Shown: in pieces, positions 43,807-53,265 of the stretch
How the letters are laid out: each line of letters opens with the position of its first letter
Numbering within the stretch: position 1 is the stretch's first letter
From: Nitrospira sp.
GTDB taxonomy: Bacteria > Nitrospirota > Nitrospiria > Nitrospirales > Nitrospiraceae
DNA: 53,270 nucleotides
Assembly (NCBI GenBank): GCA_019636815.1
Contig: JAHBWT010000018.1
Location: 1-53,270 of the forward strand
Direction of reading: 5' to 3'
The notes under the pieces: model-generated
Told to the model about the DNA's origin: nothing
What the model saw: only the letters and a program-made list of their open reading frames with translations
Databases searched by the model: none
Position numbers and translations under genes: made by a program

Positions 43807-44778
43807 TTATGCCGACTCGGCCTCGGGCCTCGATTCGGTGATGGCTCGGCCCGTATGGGCGATGAATACATCGTCCAAGCGCGGTCGGTTGTACTGAATG
43901 AACTCGATGCTGCAACCCAATCGATTGGCCGATTCGAGAATGGTGGGCAATGCCTTCTCAGGTGATTCGACTCGAATGTCCAAGCCCTTCGTGGTCGCTC
44001 GGACAGATGTGATGGCTGGACGATTTTTCAAATCAGCCTCGAGTGCCGGCATCCGGTCGATCTCCTTGAGAGTCAAGGCGACAATGTCTCCGCCGAGCGC
44101 GATCTTCAGCTCAGCCGGCGACCCCATCGTCTTGATTTTGCCGCCGTCGATGATGGCCAGTCGGTCGCACAATTGATCGGCTTCATCCAGGTAATTGGTC
44201 GTCATCACCACGGTCATGCCACGAGCCTTGAGCATCCGGACGTATTCCCAAATCCGGAGGCGGCTCTGGACATCGAGACCCAGTGTGGGCTCATCGAGAA
44301 ACAAGATTTTGGGATCCGGCAACAACCCGCAGGCAATGTCGAGTTTGCGCTTCATCCCGCCGGAATAGGTCTTTGCCGGTCGGTCCGCATGAGCTTCTAA
44401 CTCGACGAGTGTGAGCAGCTCGCCGATGCGTTTGGTCGCTTCTTCCTTCGTCAGATGGTAGAGGGCGCCCAACAATTGAAGGTGTTCGCGCCCCGTAAGA
44501 AACCGATCGATCGCCCGTTCCTGCGGCACATACCCGATCATGGCTCGCACCTTGTCCGCCTCGCGCACCGAGTCATAGCCCATGATGGTGGCTGTGCCCG
44601 ATGTCGGGTGCAGCAGGGTGATGAGCGTGCGAAGCGTGGTGCTCTTGCCGGCACCGTTCGGTCCCAGCAGGCCGAAAATCTCTCCTGCGTAAACCTGAAA
44701 CGACAACTCATCGACAGCGTTATGGCTATCGTACGTTTTGCACAAACGGCTGACGTCGATCGCGACGGTCCGATCCAT
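43807..44778 (-). CDS. ABC-2 transporter ATPase (DrrA-like)
   Basis: A 323-residue ATPase: Walker A GLLGPNGAGKSTTLRTL, signature YSGGMKRKLDIACG, Walker B ILFLDEPTLGLD and the switch region MTTNYLDEADQLCDR. The long C-terminal extension (~residue 220-323) is typical of DrrA-like drug or polysaccharide exporters. It lies next to a Lon-N-domain gene (3 nt gap), so the three are likely one operon. Confidence 0.94.
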   Translation of the reverse strand: MDRTVAIDVSRLCKTYDSHNAVDELSFQVYAGEIFGLLGPNGAGKSTTLRTLITLLHPTSGTATIMGYDSVREADKVRAMIGYVPQERAIDRFLTGREHLQLLGALYHLTKEEATKRIGELLTLVELEAHADRPAKTYSGGMKRKLDIACGLLPDPKILFLDEPTLGLDVQSRLRIWEYVRMLKARGMTVVMTTNYLDEADQLCDRLAIIDGGKIKTMGSPAELKIALGGDIVALTLKEIDRMPALEADLKNRPAITSVRATTKGLDIRVESPEKALPTILESANRLGCSIEFIQYNRPRLDDVFIAHTGRAITESRPEAESA

Positions 44779-44781
44779 GGT

Positions 44782-45471
44782 TTATTCCCAGTCCTTTACG
44801 CCGCGATGCTCGTGCAGCATAAACTGCACCACATCGTTTAGCCGCCGGGCCCGCTGGTGCAATCCGTCGGCTTCCAGCAAAAATTGTTTCTCTAGAGGTG
44901 TACAGTCCAAGTAAGTGGAGAGTGTGTTGACGAGGACTTCATCGCTGACTTCTTCGCGAAAAAACCCCTGCCAGGCCGCACTATCCTCCCTGGCCTGGAG
45001 ATATCGTCCGAGCACCTCGATCAGCGAGCGCCTGACGCCGGTGGACAGTCCCTCATGCGATTGCATGGGGGTCACACGAATGGTCGCTTCACGGTAGGGC
45101 TTCTCGAAGTGTTCCTCAAGAATCTCGCACCGTTCCAGGCCTTGGAGCAAGATGTTGGAACGGCCGTCGGGCAAGGGTTGTACACTCACGATCCGTCCGA
45201 TGCAAAGTGCGGGGTAAATAGGCGGATTCTCATAGTAACTCGGCTCCCATCCTTCTTTCAGGAGAGCCATGGCGATACACTGACCGCCTAGTGTCACATC
45301 GGCCACCATCCGGCGGTAACGTGGTTCAAACACGTGGAGGGGGAGATAAGTCTTCGGAAAAAAGACGACGTTGGGTAGCGGGAACACTGGAAGACGGTTT
45401 GGAATGATGAAGGCACCCTCGTGTTTGGCCGGACCAGGGGTCGATGGTCCACGCTCTCGATCAATCAACAT
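44782..45471 (-). CDS. Lon-N (PUA-like) domain protein
   Basis: A 229-residue protein consisting of the Lon substrate-binding N-domain: LPVFPLPNVVFFPKTYLPLH, VFEPRYRRMV, ALCIGRIVSVQPLPDGRSNI and LQGLERCEILEE. The protease and ATPase parts are absent, as in stand-alone members of this family, whose function is unknown. It starts the ABC operon. Confidence 0.9.
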   Translation of the reverse strand: MLIDRERGPSTPGPAKHEGAFIIPNRLPVFPLPNVVFFPKTYLPLHVFEPRYRRMVADVTLGGQCIAMALLKEGWEPSYYENPPIYPALCIGRIVSVQPLPDGRSNILLQGLERCEILEEHFEKPYREATIRVTPMQSHEGLSTGVRRSLIEVLGRYLQAREDSAAWQGFFREEVSDEVLVNTLSTYLDCTPLEKQFLLEADGLHQRARRLNDVVQFMLHEHRGVKDWE

Positions 45472-45653
45472 AACTCACGATAGCTGAGGCGTGTGAAAAT
45501 TGTCAACGCTGGGTGTCGACCGATAAGTTGCCAAGAACTGTGAAACGTCGCTCACAGACGTGCGATTTGTTCGCATGCCGCACACATGCTATAAACAGCC
45601 CGAGACATCAGGCTCTAGTCGGGTGCTCTGGGTTCAATCACGAGGTAAAGCGA

Positions 45654-46784
45654 ATGATCGGCGGCGTTCGACTCTTAATTCTGGTCACGGCTGCGCTCGC
45701 CTTCGACTTTGCCGTGGCATCCGGCGGCAATCCTCCTTCGCCGCCGTTTCAACGGGCGACCGCCGGGTATCGGTACGAATTTCCAAAAGACCACGGCTCG
45801 CATCCGAGCTACCGGACCGAGTGGTGGTACTACACGGGACATCTGCATTCGAAGAACGGCCGGTCGTTCGGTTTTGAATTGACCTTCTTTCGTCGTGGCG
45901 TTCCTCCGGAGGACATTAAGACCCTGCCGTCGAAATGGTCGGTGAGCCACCTGTATCTGGCCCATTTCGCCGTGACGGACATTACCGGCCGGCGATTTCA
46001 TTTTTCGGAAAAAATCAGTCGGGAGGGGTTGGGGAAAGCCGGCGCTGATGAGTCGCGACTCCGCGTATGGATCGATGATTGGCGCGCCGAGGCCGCGACG
46101 GATACGACCGGTTCACACACCTTGGTCGCCCGTGACGACACCCATGCCCTTGCGCTCACGCTTGAACCGGTCAAGCCGCTCGTCACGCATGGCCCTGACG
46201 GCATCAGTCGAAAAGGGGAAGACAAGAGCCAAGCCTCTCACTATTATTCGTTCACGAGACTCGCCACGACGGGGCGCCTTACGATCGACGGTGAACACGT
46301 CGAGGTCACTGGCACCAGCTGGATGGACCATGAGTTCGGATCTGCCGATCTCGGGGACGATCAAGTCGGATGGGACTGGTTCAGCATCCAGTTGGAGGAC
46401 AACACCGAACTCATGCTGTATTGTATGCGCCGGGCGGATGGATCGTCCGATCTTGCCTCCAGCGGGACAGCCGTGTCGTCGGACGGACGGCCGCAACACC
46501 TGGCGGTGACAGACTTTCAGGTAGGGTCGACGGCGACGTGGACCAGCCCCGCAAGCAAAGCCACCTATCCCGCCAAGTGGCGGTTGACCGTTCCCTCCCT
46601 CGATCTCAGGCTGGATGTCGTCCCGTTGCTCGCGGATCAGGAGCTCCGCACCTCGCGCAGCGCCCAGGTGACCTATTGGGAAGGGGCGGTTGCAGTGACA
46701 GGCATCAAACAAGGCCGGCCAATAAAGGGGCAAGGCTACGTGGAGCTGACCGGCTATGCCGAGCGGATCATCAAGAAGCTCTGA
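45654..46784 (+). CDS. CrtC/AttH-like lipocalin-fold protein
   Basis: A 376-residue exported protein with a signal peptide (VRLLILVTAALAFDFAVASG). The fold matches the AttH/CrtC family: HPSYRTEWWYYTGHLHSKNG, LAHFAVTDITGRRFHFSEKI, VTGTSWMDHEFGSADLG and YVELTGYAERI. CrtC hydrates carotenoids; AttH proteins are periplasmic or secreted with undefined substrate. No carotenoid genes are nearby. GAGGTAA precedes ATG 45654; the open frame continues to 45513 without an RBS. Confidence 0.85.
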   Translation: MIGGVRLLILVTAALAFDFAVASGGNPPSPPFQRATAGYRYEFPKDHGSHPSYRTEWWYYTGHLHSKNGRSFGFELTFFRRGVPPEDIKTLPSKWSVSHLYLAHFAVTDITGRRFHFSEKISREGLGKAGADESRLRVWIDDWRAEAATDTTGSHTLVARDDTHALALTLEPVKPLVTHGPDGISRKGEDKSQASHYYSFTRLATTGRLTIDGEHVEVTGTSWMDHEFGSADLGDDQVGWDWFSIQLEDNTELMLYCMRRADGSSDLASSGTAVSSDGRPQHLAVTDFQVGSTATWTSPASKATYPAKWRLTVPSLDLRLDVVPLLADQELRTSRSAQVTYWEGAVAVTGIKQGRPIKGQGYVELTGYAERIIKKL

Positions 46785-46865
46785 CGTCCGCCTAGCGACA
46801 CCATGTGCCGATAGGTGATGGGGCTCAAGCCGAGAAACGCCGCGCAGGCTCTGCCGGGTAGGATA

Positions 46866-47090
46866 ATGATGTGCCAGGAATACGTTTTCCATCGCGCCGA
46901 AGATCAGAAAGAACTGGAGCGGCTTCGTCTGATCGAACGTACATGTGACCCCGCAAGTCAACGCCGACTGCTTGTCGCCGGTTTGCGGCCAGGCTGGAGG
47001 TGTTGGAGGTCGGGCTTGGCACTGGGTCGATTCTAGACTGGGTGAATGAGGTTGAGTCAATCGATAGGTCTGACACTAGTCGCTGATTTC
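46866..47090 (+). pseudogene. N-terminal remnant of a SAM-dependent methyltransferase
   Basis: Frame 1 encodes YVFHRAEDQKELERLRLIER, CDPASQRRLL and GLRPGWRC, the start of a known class of methyltransferases. The frame then breaks: reading +1 recovers LEVGLGTGSILDWVNEVESI, the expected SAM motif, in the other frame near 46996. The frame ends at TGA 47090, so the remaining ~200 residues are lost. A frameshift plus 3' truncation indicates a decayed gene. Confidence 0.7.
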
Positions 47091-47531
47091 CACTTTCTTT
47101 CCCATCGCCTTCGCGCGTTTCAGGCATTCGGCGTCGGTTACCGAGCAGCGGAGGGTGTCGAGATCAGCTTCTTCGACGAGCTCAACCTTCTTTCCCTCCG
47201 CCTTGGCCTGTTTGAGGCAGGCCGTATCTGTAACAACGCACTTCGCTGAATCGGACAGGGCGGGCTGGTTAATGATCGACACCTGCTTGCCTTCGTTCTT
47301 GGCCCGCCCCAGGCACTCCTGATCAGTGGCGACACATTTCACGGTCTCTTCCGTTTTGTTGATCGCTTTGTCGATGGATTGGTCGATGCGTTGGTTCATC
47401 CGGTTTTGAGCCTTGCGCTCGGCGCTTTCCACCGTGCGGTCGAGAATCCGGTCGAAGAGACCTTCGGCCTGAACTGTTCCAGCAGTGAACAAGAGGACAA
47501 CCGGGAGACCGACCATCCATTGTGCTTTCAT
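47076..47531 (-). CDS. Secreted protein with three Cys-pair tandem repeats
   Basis: A 151-residue protein: signal peptide (MVGLPVVLLFTAGTVQAEGL), a charged helical spacer (~25-64) and three repeats at ~65-86, ~97-118 and ~128-149. Each reads roughly CxxTDxxCLxxAKxxGKxVxx (KCVATDQECLGRAKNEGK, KCVVTDTACLKQAKAEGKKV, RCSVTDAECLKRAKAMGKKV). Six Cys in three pairs suggest disulfides or metal binding in the periplasm. No family recognised. Monocistronic. Confidence 0.8.
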   Translation of the reverse strand: MKAQWMVGLPVVLLFTAGTVQAEGLFDRILDRTVESAERKAQNRMNQRIDQSIDKAINKTEETVKCVATDQECLGRAKNEGKQVSIINQPALSDSAKCVVTDTACLKQAKAEGKKVELVEEADLDTLRCSVTDAECLKRAKAMGKKVEISD

Positions 47532-47771
47532 CGCAACGCCCTCCTCAAAGAATTAGGAACAGCAGCGTCCGCCGCACCGTGAGGCCATGACTCTAGCACA
47601 GCGTAAACGGGCAGACCAAGAGGCGGAGCCTGATTTGAACATATCCGTGTGTCTGCACGACGATAGCGCATAAGAGGCAAGATGGGAGCCCTGACCTGCT
47701 GTGTCGACCACCCTGACCGCTTCTCGTCTTGACTCCAATCCGACCGCTATGATTAGGTCTCGCCACACACA

Positions 47772-48806
47772 ATGATGCTGCTTCGCCTCATCGTTACCTC
47801 GGCCATGATGGTGCTCCTGATTTCCTCTCTCGCCTGCCAGAAGGAGAGCGAGTCGATCGTTTCGATCGCGCTCCATCCGACGAACGCGAACATTCTCTAC
47901 GTGGCTACGAATGATGCCGTATACAAGTCCCGTGACGGCGGTGGGACCTGGGAGCGATTCCCAAGTTTCAGCGCTCGTCGGGTGACGACGCTCGCGATCG
48001 ATCCGCAGCTGCCGGCCACGATTTATGCCGGCACGATGGGGGATGCGGTCTACAAAAGCCCGGATGGGGGGCAGCGGTGGTTGCCGCACAATGTTGGGTT
48101 AAAAGAACATGTGTCGTTCGTGAACCAGTTTGTGTTTCACCCCGCCCTGAATGAAAAGATCTATATCGCGACGACGGTCGGTGCCTACTACTCAAAGGAT
48201 GCAGGTCGTGAGTGGGAAGAACGGATGAACGGGATGAAAGAAGTCCACATCGTAACGTCCATTGCCATCGATCCCAAGGATCCCACCATCCTGTATGGCG
48301 GCACGACGGGTGGGATGTATCGCTCAGACGACGCGGCCATATCGTGGAAACGGATCAATACGGGGCTGATCCCCGAGAGTGAACTGATGGCGTCCATGGC
48401 GTTGGGTGTCAATGCCATTGAAATCGATCGGATGAATCCTGATAGAGTCTATGCGGGGACCACGAAGGGGCTTTTTGGTACGAAGAATAAGGGTGCGGTA
48501 TGGGAACGAATCGGGCAATCCCTGCCAGATCCCTTTATCAGCAGCATGCTTCTTCATCCCACGGAACCGTCGGTGCTCTATATCGGCGGCCCGGCAGGGG
48601 TATGGAAAAGTATGGACAGTGGAAAAACCTGGAAGGCGGTGAACCAGGGCATTGCCACGCTGAACATTCGCGCCCTAGCCATGAATTCCAAGAATTCGCA
48701 ACTTTTGTATGCCGGAACCAACGGGAGCGGGCTCTATCGGTCGACTGATGCCGGCGCGACGTGGACGGCCGTGCCGCTCAAAACCGCGCCGGTTGCGTCT
48801 CAGTAG
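47772..48806 (+). CDS. BNR/Asp-box beta-propeller lipoprotein
   Basis: A 344-residue protein with a lipoprotein signal (MVLLISSLAC, lipobox SLAC) and repeated Asp-box blades (AVYKSRDGGGTWERF, AVYKSPDGGQRWLP, GAYYSKDAGREWEE, GVWKSMDSGKTWKA, GLYRSTDAGATWTA). This is a six- to seven-bladed propeller of the sialidase-like/YCF48 class. Most such proteins are binding scaffolds, not sialidases; no catalytic residues were identified. Convergent with the next gene, overlapping 7 bp. Confidence 0.85.
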   Translation: MMLLRLIVTSAMMVLLISSLACQKESESIVSIALHPTNANILYVATNDAVYKSRDGGGTWERFPSFSARRVTTLAIDPQLPATIYAGTMGDAVYKSPDGGQRWLPHNVGLKEHVSFVNQFVFHPALNEKIYIATTVGAYYSKDAGREWEERMNGMKEVHIVTSIAIDPKDPTILYGGTTGGMYRSDDAAISWKRINTGLIPESELMASMALGVNAIEIDRMNPDRVYAGTTKGLFGTKNKGAVWERIGQSLPDPFISSMLLHPTEPSVLYIGGPAGVWKSMDSGKTWKAVNQGIATLNIRALAMNSKNSQLLYAGTNGSGLYRSTDAGATWTAVPLKTAPVASQ

Positions 48807-49282
48807 CCGGATTTGGATCCTCCACTCCCGTGCTGATACCGACTGTTGTAGGACAGCATCTTATCGGTAAGAGTTTTCCACTCATCTTCTGTCATCAGAT
48901 TCTTCATCCTGAATCGCAGGCTCAGCACCTTGGCCGAGCTCTGTGTCCGTTGAACGGTCGCTTCGTTGAGGATTTTTGAAAATTCCGCCGGCTCTGCCGT
49001 ATAACTGGCGTTGAGTGTATAGAGTTGCCGGTGATAGTTCCGTTCCTGTTCCCGGCTGGCCTTCAGTTCGTTGATAATCTCGCCGACGAGCGCGTTGACC
49101 TCTTTTGCCTTGTTAGGGTCCTCTACGGTGCGATTGATCAGCCCCTCCATATCGTGCTGGCCCTTCTGCCAATACGCATCGCTCTTACCTCCTGCCATGC
49201 CATAGTGATGGTGGTGTGAGGAGCAACCGACCAGTACGACCAGTCCCAGCGCCACAAGCAGCCCATTGACCATCCGATTCAT
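48800..49282 (-). CDS. Lipoprotein with His-rich N-terminus
   Basis: A 160-residue lipoprotein: LVALGLVVLVGCSSHHHHYG, lipobox LVGC, then a HHHH run. The rest is helical with ADAs of Spy/CpxP-like character (ALVGEIINELKASREQER, MKNLMTEDEWKTLTDKML). GGAGGG is 5 nt before ATG 49282. May bind metal or act as a periplasmic chaperone; unproven. Confidence 0.7.
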   Translation of the reverse strand: MNRMVNGLLVALGLVVLVGCSSHHHHYGMAGGKSDAYWQKGQHDMEGLINRTVEDPNKAKEVNALVGEIINELKASREQERNYHRQLYTLNASYTAEPAEFSKILNEATVQRTQSSAKVLSLRFRMKNLMTEDEWKTLTDKMLSYNSRYQHGSGGSKSGY

Positions 49283-49344
49283 ACATCCCTCCATGAAAAA
49301 GTTGTTACGCGGTGACTTCCTGCCGTATCATCGCCGGGAATACC

Positions 49345-49713
49345 ATGCCGGAGTTTCCATCCATGACACCGGATCACCTGCAGACGCTCAAAGATGAATT
49401 CCGCAGTCATCTCGAAACGTTTTATGCCGAACTCAAACTCGCTCCCCCGTACGAAAGCGTGGAAAAAGCCATCCGCACACTGACGACCATAGTACATGCA
49501 CTTCCGATCGAAGAACAAACTCGAATCATGGCCGATCCTGATTTACGCTGGCGGCAATTCCAACACGCCTTCCAGGTCTCGGGTCTCGCGAAGAAGCACC
49601 GCGGGATCATCGCAGGCCTGGCACGCAATCGATTCGCGGTGGCGCTGCCCGCCGAATACGATCACTTCTTGGAGTTGTATCGCATCGAGCGTTGTGACCG
49701 GAACGATCGTTAA
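49345..49713 (+). CDS. Hypothetical helical protein
   Basis: A 122-residue protein (MPEFPSMTPDHLQTLKDEFR; LTTIVHALPIEEQTRIMADP; GIIAGLARNRFAVALPAEYD). No family recognised. ATG 49345 is used; 49312 and 49363 are alternatives with no clear RBS. Overlaps the next minus-strand gene's end by 4 bp. Confidence 0.6.
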   Translation: MPEFPSMTPDHLQTLKDEFRSHLETFYAELKLAPPYESVEKAIRTLTTIVHALPIEEQTRIMADPDLRWRQFQHAFQVSGLAKKHRGIIAGLARNRFAVALPAEYDHFLELYRIERCDRNDR

Positions 49714-50327
49714 GAAGAGACCGGACTCGCGAGCGTGTCGCGCAACTCGTCATACACCGTCATCAGCCGAGTGTCTTCAAGGCGATAGGAAAGAGCGAGC
49801 GTGACGAGTCCGAAGGTCAGGACAAGTCCCGCCAGCCCGATAATGCTGATTCCAACCAACGTACCGCCCAGTGACGCGAATCCGCCTTCCATGGCGTATT
49901 GAACGATGAAGGCCAATGACCCGATCGACACGAGCGCAAACCACATGAACGTGATCAGCGCCGATGACCATGGGATACGCTTCACGCACAGCGCGCCCAG
50001 CGCTTGGTCGTGCGGAGAAAGATGAATCAGACCCTTCACCGGCCAGGCCGTGCGGAACCGTCTGGAGAAGAATCGATACTGAGGGCGAATCGCGATCTGA
50101 GATAACTCCGGGTAAAACCAGGCGACTCCATGGGGGAGCATCAACACGCCGTTGGGAGTGAACCGCTCACGCACCGCGCTGAGCTCGGTCTTGGGCCATT
50201 GGTCGGGGCGTTTCGCAACTCGGCACCCATACCGAACGGCGTCCGGGGTCAGCCGGATGAAATACATCCAATCGCCGACGAGCAATCCGAGGAATAAGGC
50301 GCTTGCGAAGAAGCCGGCTAGGATCAT
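49710..50327 (-). CDS. Membrane protein of unknown function
   Basis: A 205-residue protein with an N-terminal helix (AGFFASALFLGLLVGDWMYF), a soluble middle and two C-terminal helices (ALITFMWFALVSIGSLAFIV; LVGISIIGLAGLVLTFGLVT). No family recognised. It diverges from the methyltransferase gene; the 296-bp gap (50328-50623) shows no gene. Confidence 0.7.
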   Translation of the reverse strand: MILAGFFASALFLGLLVGDWMYFIRLTPDAVRYGCRVAKRPDQWPKTELSAVRERFTPNGVLMLPHGVAWFYPELSQIAIRPQYRFFSRRFRTAWPVKGLIHLSPHDQALGALCVKRIPWSSALITFMWFALVSIGSLAFIVQYAMEGGFASLGGTLVGISIIGLAGLVLTFGLVTLALSYRLEDTRLMTVYDELRDTLASPVSS

Positions 50328-50623
50328 GACCGTAGCTATCCCATAGGAGCGGAGCGTGAATCAAGGCAGCTGAGTCGCGAGATCGTTCGTGTCCCATATC
50401 AAAGGATTCCATGAATACACCGATTTTCAAGTCGTCCAAGGAATCTGTTGACTCATGAAGAGAAGTTTGGCTAGAGTACGGTGGGCTACGTTCCGGGCGG
50501 GTCTTGCATCACTGGGGTTTCCCGCCAGAATTCATTCTCGCGTCTATACAGCGATATTTTATTGTCTACCCTCCGCAGCAGAGCGCACGCAGCGAGTGGG
50601 TCGTCTGACGTTTGGAGGAGAGT

Positions 50624-51361
50624 ATGGATCCCGTCAAAATCGAACGCGTCTACACCACGTACGCTGGCTTTTACGACAAGGTGTTTGGGAAAGTCTTCCA
50701 TGAGGGGCGTGAATCAGCCATTCGAAATCTGAACGTGCAGCCGAACGAGCATATTCTGGAAGTGGGCGTGGGGACTGGATTGGCTCTTCCCATGTATCCG
50801 CACCATTGCCGCATCGTCGGGATCGACCTCTCCGAGGGCATGTTGGCCAAGGCTAAAGAGAAGGCAGAGGATCTCTGTCTCGACCATGTCGAGCTTCATC
50901 GCATGGATGCGGGCGCGATGGAATTTGAGGATGACAGCTTTGATACGGTAGTCGCTGCGTACGTGGTCACGGCGGTTCCGGACTATCGAAAGGTCGTGAA
51001 TGAGATGATTCGGGTTTGCCGGCCTGGTGGCCGGATTGTCATGCTGAATCATTTTAGCAACGGGAACAAAGTCATCGCAGCTGTGGAGAAAGTAATCTCG
51101 CCATTGACCAAACACTTGGGCTGGCGCACGGATCTCTCGCTCAATATGGTGTTGGAAGGGACGTCGTTGCGTGTTGCGCGGAAGCAGAGTGTGAATCCAC
51201 TGCGGTTTTGGGCATTAGTTGAATGTGTGAACGGAAAAGCTAAGCAGACGAACGGAAACGGTACCAGCCATGGCATCCCTGGTTATGTGAGTAGTAACGG
51301 TGGCGCCGGTTTTTCAGCGGGGAACGGTAAGGAACATTATTCCCCGGAACACGTACACTGA
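50624..51361 (+). CDS. SAM-dependent methyltransferase (PmtA/UbiE-like)
   Basis: A 245-residue class I methyltransferase: SAM motif HILEVGVGTGLALPMYP, GIDLSEGMLAKAKEK, DSFDTVVAAYVVTAVPDY and CRPGGRIVMLNHF. It resembles phosphatidylethanolamine N-methyltransferase PmtA more than UbiE; lipid specificity is inference. A Gly/Asn-rich low-complexity tail (from ~residue 205) is unusual. GGAGGAG directly upstream fixes ATG 50624. Confidence 0.87.
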   Translation: MDPVKIERVYTTYAGFYDKVFGKVFHEGRESAIRNLNVQPNEHILEVGVGTGLALPMYPHHCRIVGIDLSEGMLAKAKEKAEDLCLDHVELHRMDAGAMEFEDDSFDTVVAAYVVTAVPDYRKVVNEMIRVCRPGGRIVMLNHFSNGNKVIAAVEKVISPLTKHLGWRTDLSLNMVLEGTSLRVARKQSVNPLRFWALVECVNGKAKQTNGNGTSHGIPGYVSSNGGAGFSAGNGKEHYSPEHVH

Positions 51362-51386
51362 TTCGTCGGTCCTCGGTTCTCGCTTC

Positions 51387-52205
51387 TTACCAACCACGTC
51401 GTGAACGGTGTTCCCGTGCCAGCCAATTCTCCCATTCTCGGCCCGGGATGATCGTCGTGCCGACCAGGCAGTCACCAGGGAATTGCCGGGTGATATGGTC
51501 GGCAAGAACTTCGAGAATGCGGCTCATCCGTTGGTTCTGATCCCCGAACACCCGCAACATCAATCCGAAGCCGTGCCTTTCCAGGGGACCGTAGGCCAGG
51601 ACATGCATCATATTGTCTGCGTGAGCCAGGGAGTCGTCGACTGGAATCAGATCGCCCTCCCACTGCACCGCTGGATGTGTCGCAACGTTCCGATCCGTTT
51701 CACGCCAGGTGCAGGGCAGGCCAGCCTGGTCCAGCTCGTCTAACAACCAGTCGACGGTGGGGCCTTGGGCAGTCCGACCTTGGAAAATCCACCGAGCGAG
51801 TTCCGCCGCATGCCGAGCGGTCACGAACGGAGCGGCGACTTCCTCCAGGTGCGCCTCATCACAGACGACGTACAGCTCACCCTGCGGATCGAACCAAAAC
51901 CGCAGTTTTCCCGCGCTCCATTCCGTCTGGATGATGCCGAGAGACGAACAATCGGCCCCATCTTGCTCGAAAACCGAAAAATCCGTCACGCCCGTCATCG
52001 TGAGCGTGGCGACTCGGACTAATCCCCGAACCTCATAGCGAATGGTTACGGAGATTGCCGTCCCAGCCGGCACTTCACGCCCCGATCCTTCGTCAAACAG
52101 GCGGCGTTTGGTGATCCGTATGTCGGTGATATAGCCTGAGCGAAAACCGCCGGTATGGCCGATCAACCACCGAAGATCGTCAGCGTTCTGGATGAAGTAC
52201 GTCAT
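51387..52205 (-). CDS. Hypothetical protein
   Basis: A 272-residue protein with no signal peptide or membrane segment (IQNADDLRWLIGHTGGFRSG; GTAISVTIRYEVRGLVRVAT; VTARHAAELARWIFQGRTAQ; LVGTTIIPGREWENWLAREH). No family recognised. Normal coding composition and length. Next to a glyoxalase-fold gene (43 bp gap). Confidence 0.7.
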   Translation of the reverse strand: MTYFIQNADDLRWLIGHTGGFRSGYITDIRITKRRLFDEGSGREVPAGTAISVTIRYEVRGLVRVATLTMTGVTDFSVFEQDGADCSSLGIIQTEWSAGKLRFWFDPQGELYVVCDEAHLEEVAAPFVTARHAAELARWIFQGRTAQGPTVDWLLDELDQAGLPCTWRETDRNVATHPAVQWEGDLIPVDDSLAHADNMMHVLAYGPLERHGFGLMLRVFGDQNQRMSRILEVLADHITRQFPGDCLVGTTIIPGREWENWLAREHRSRRGW

Positions 52206-52248
52206 GAAGGCGATTGTATCGTAGGTGTGGACGCACGGCTACCTTTGC

Positions 52249-53265
52249 TCAATCTGGGTTAGTAGGAGTCTGGCTGAATCGTAGCGTCAGGCCGTCCACA
52301 CGTTCTGGTGCGACCGTGATACTGTTGCGATCTGTTGCACCCACCCATCGCTTTTCAATGAGCTTCCGAGCGGTTGACTGGAGATCGGCACATGAAAACT
52401 CCAGGCCCATCAATCGGTTGCTTTCCCCGGCGTGAAATCGAAGCGGTGGTCCCATGCTGAAAGTATGGATCGATTTTTTGTTCAGGTCCGGCCGATCTAG
52501 AAGCCTTCTCCAAGATGCGACAGTGGTCGAAATTTCAACATCGACTCCGGCAACCCCGGTAATGCCATACGGCCCGCCCTGTCGTGTGCGTTGCCAGTCG
52601 GTCGTCAACTCCGCGAGCCGTTCTGGATGACGATCAACATGGTATTCACACATGAAGGCCATGGAATCGCCCAGCAGTTTGGTAAATGCCTGAGAGCCGG
52701 TGTCGGTCCTGGCTATCCAGGTGCTCATGGTCGACAGCGCGCGACCAATTCGCGTGTCTCCACCTAGCCGCCGCCCCAGCCAAAACGGCGTGTTCGGCGG
52801 ACCATCGAGCAAGTCGCGCAAGAAGGTGAGTGTGGCCTTCGTTTCAATCAGCCCTTCGTAGTGTATGGTGATGGGCGGTGTATGGAGCACCTCTCGATCC
52901 ACTAACCGCTTGACCATTTCCCAGGTCGGTCCACTTGGCGCAAAGCCGAGTCCGTAGAGCCTGGTTCCTGGCAGGCCAAACCCCACAAAGCGGCCAATCT
53001 CGATGGTCATATTGCCCGCGCGGAGACCGCCTGACACCAGTGTGCCGTAATCGCTGATCGGCCACACGACCGGCAGTCCGAATTCTTTGCGAAACTGGGC
53101 GAAGACACGCTCCAGGTCTTGCGTGTGGATCAGGACATGGTCGATACCACGAATGACCGACGGTGACGCACGGGGCGGCAACCTTCTCGCTCTTTTCACA
53201 GCGGGAACAACCAAACGTGCCTCCTGTGAATGCTCGGTACCTTTACTGGCTGAGTTATGCTCCAT
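52249..53265 (-). CDS. Glyoxalase/VOC-fold protein
   Basis: A 338-residue protein. VOC-fold pattern: GIDHVLIHTQDLERVFAQFR, KEFGLPVVWPISDYGTLVSG, GNMTIEIGRFVGFGLPG and a second half with MGLEFSCADLQSTARKLIEK. Such proteins act on small molecules or bind antibiotics; the substrate is unknown. The start ATG 53265 lies at the window edge; the N-terminal ~35 basic residues could be extra. Confidence 0.75.
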   Translation of the reverse strand: MEHNSASKGTEHSQEARLVVPAVKRARRLPPRASPSVIRGIDHVLIHTQDLERVFAQFRKEFGLPVVWPISDYGTLVSGGLRAGNMTIEIGRFVGFGLPGTRLYGLGFAPSGPTWEMVKRLVDREVLHTPPITIHYEGLIETKATLTFLRDLLDGPPNTPFWLGRRLGGDTRIGRALSTMSTWIARTDTGSQAFTKLLGDSMAFMCEYHVDRHPERLAELTTDWQRTRQGGPYGITGVAGVDVEISTTVASWRRLLDRPDLNKKSIHTFSMGPPLRFHAGESNRLMGLEFSCADLQSTARKLIEKRWVGATDRNSITVAPERVDGLTLRFSQTPTNPD

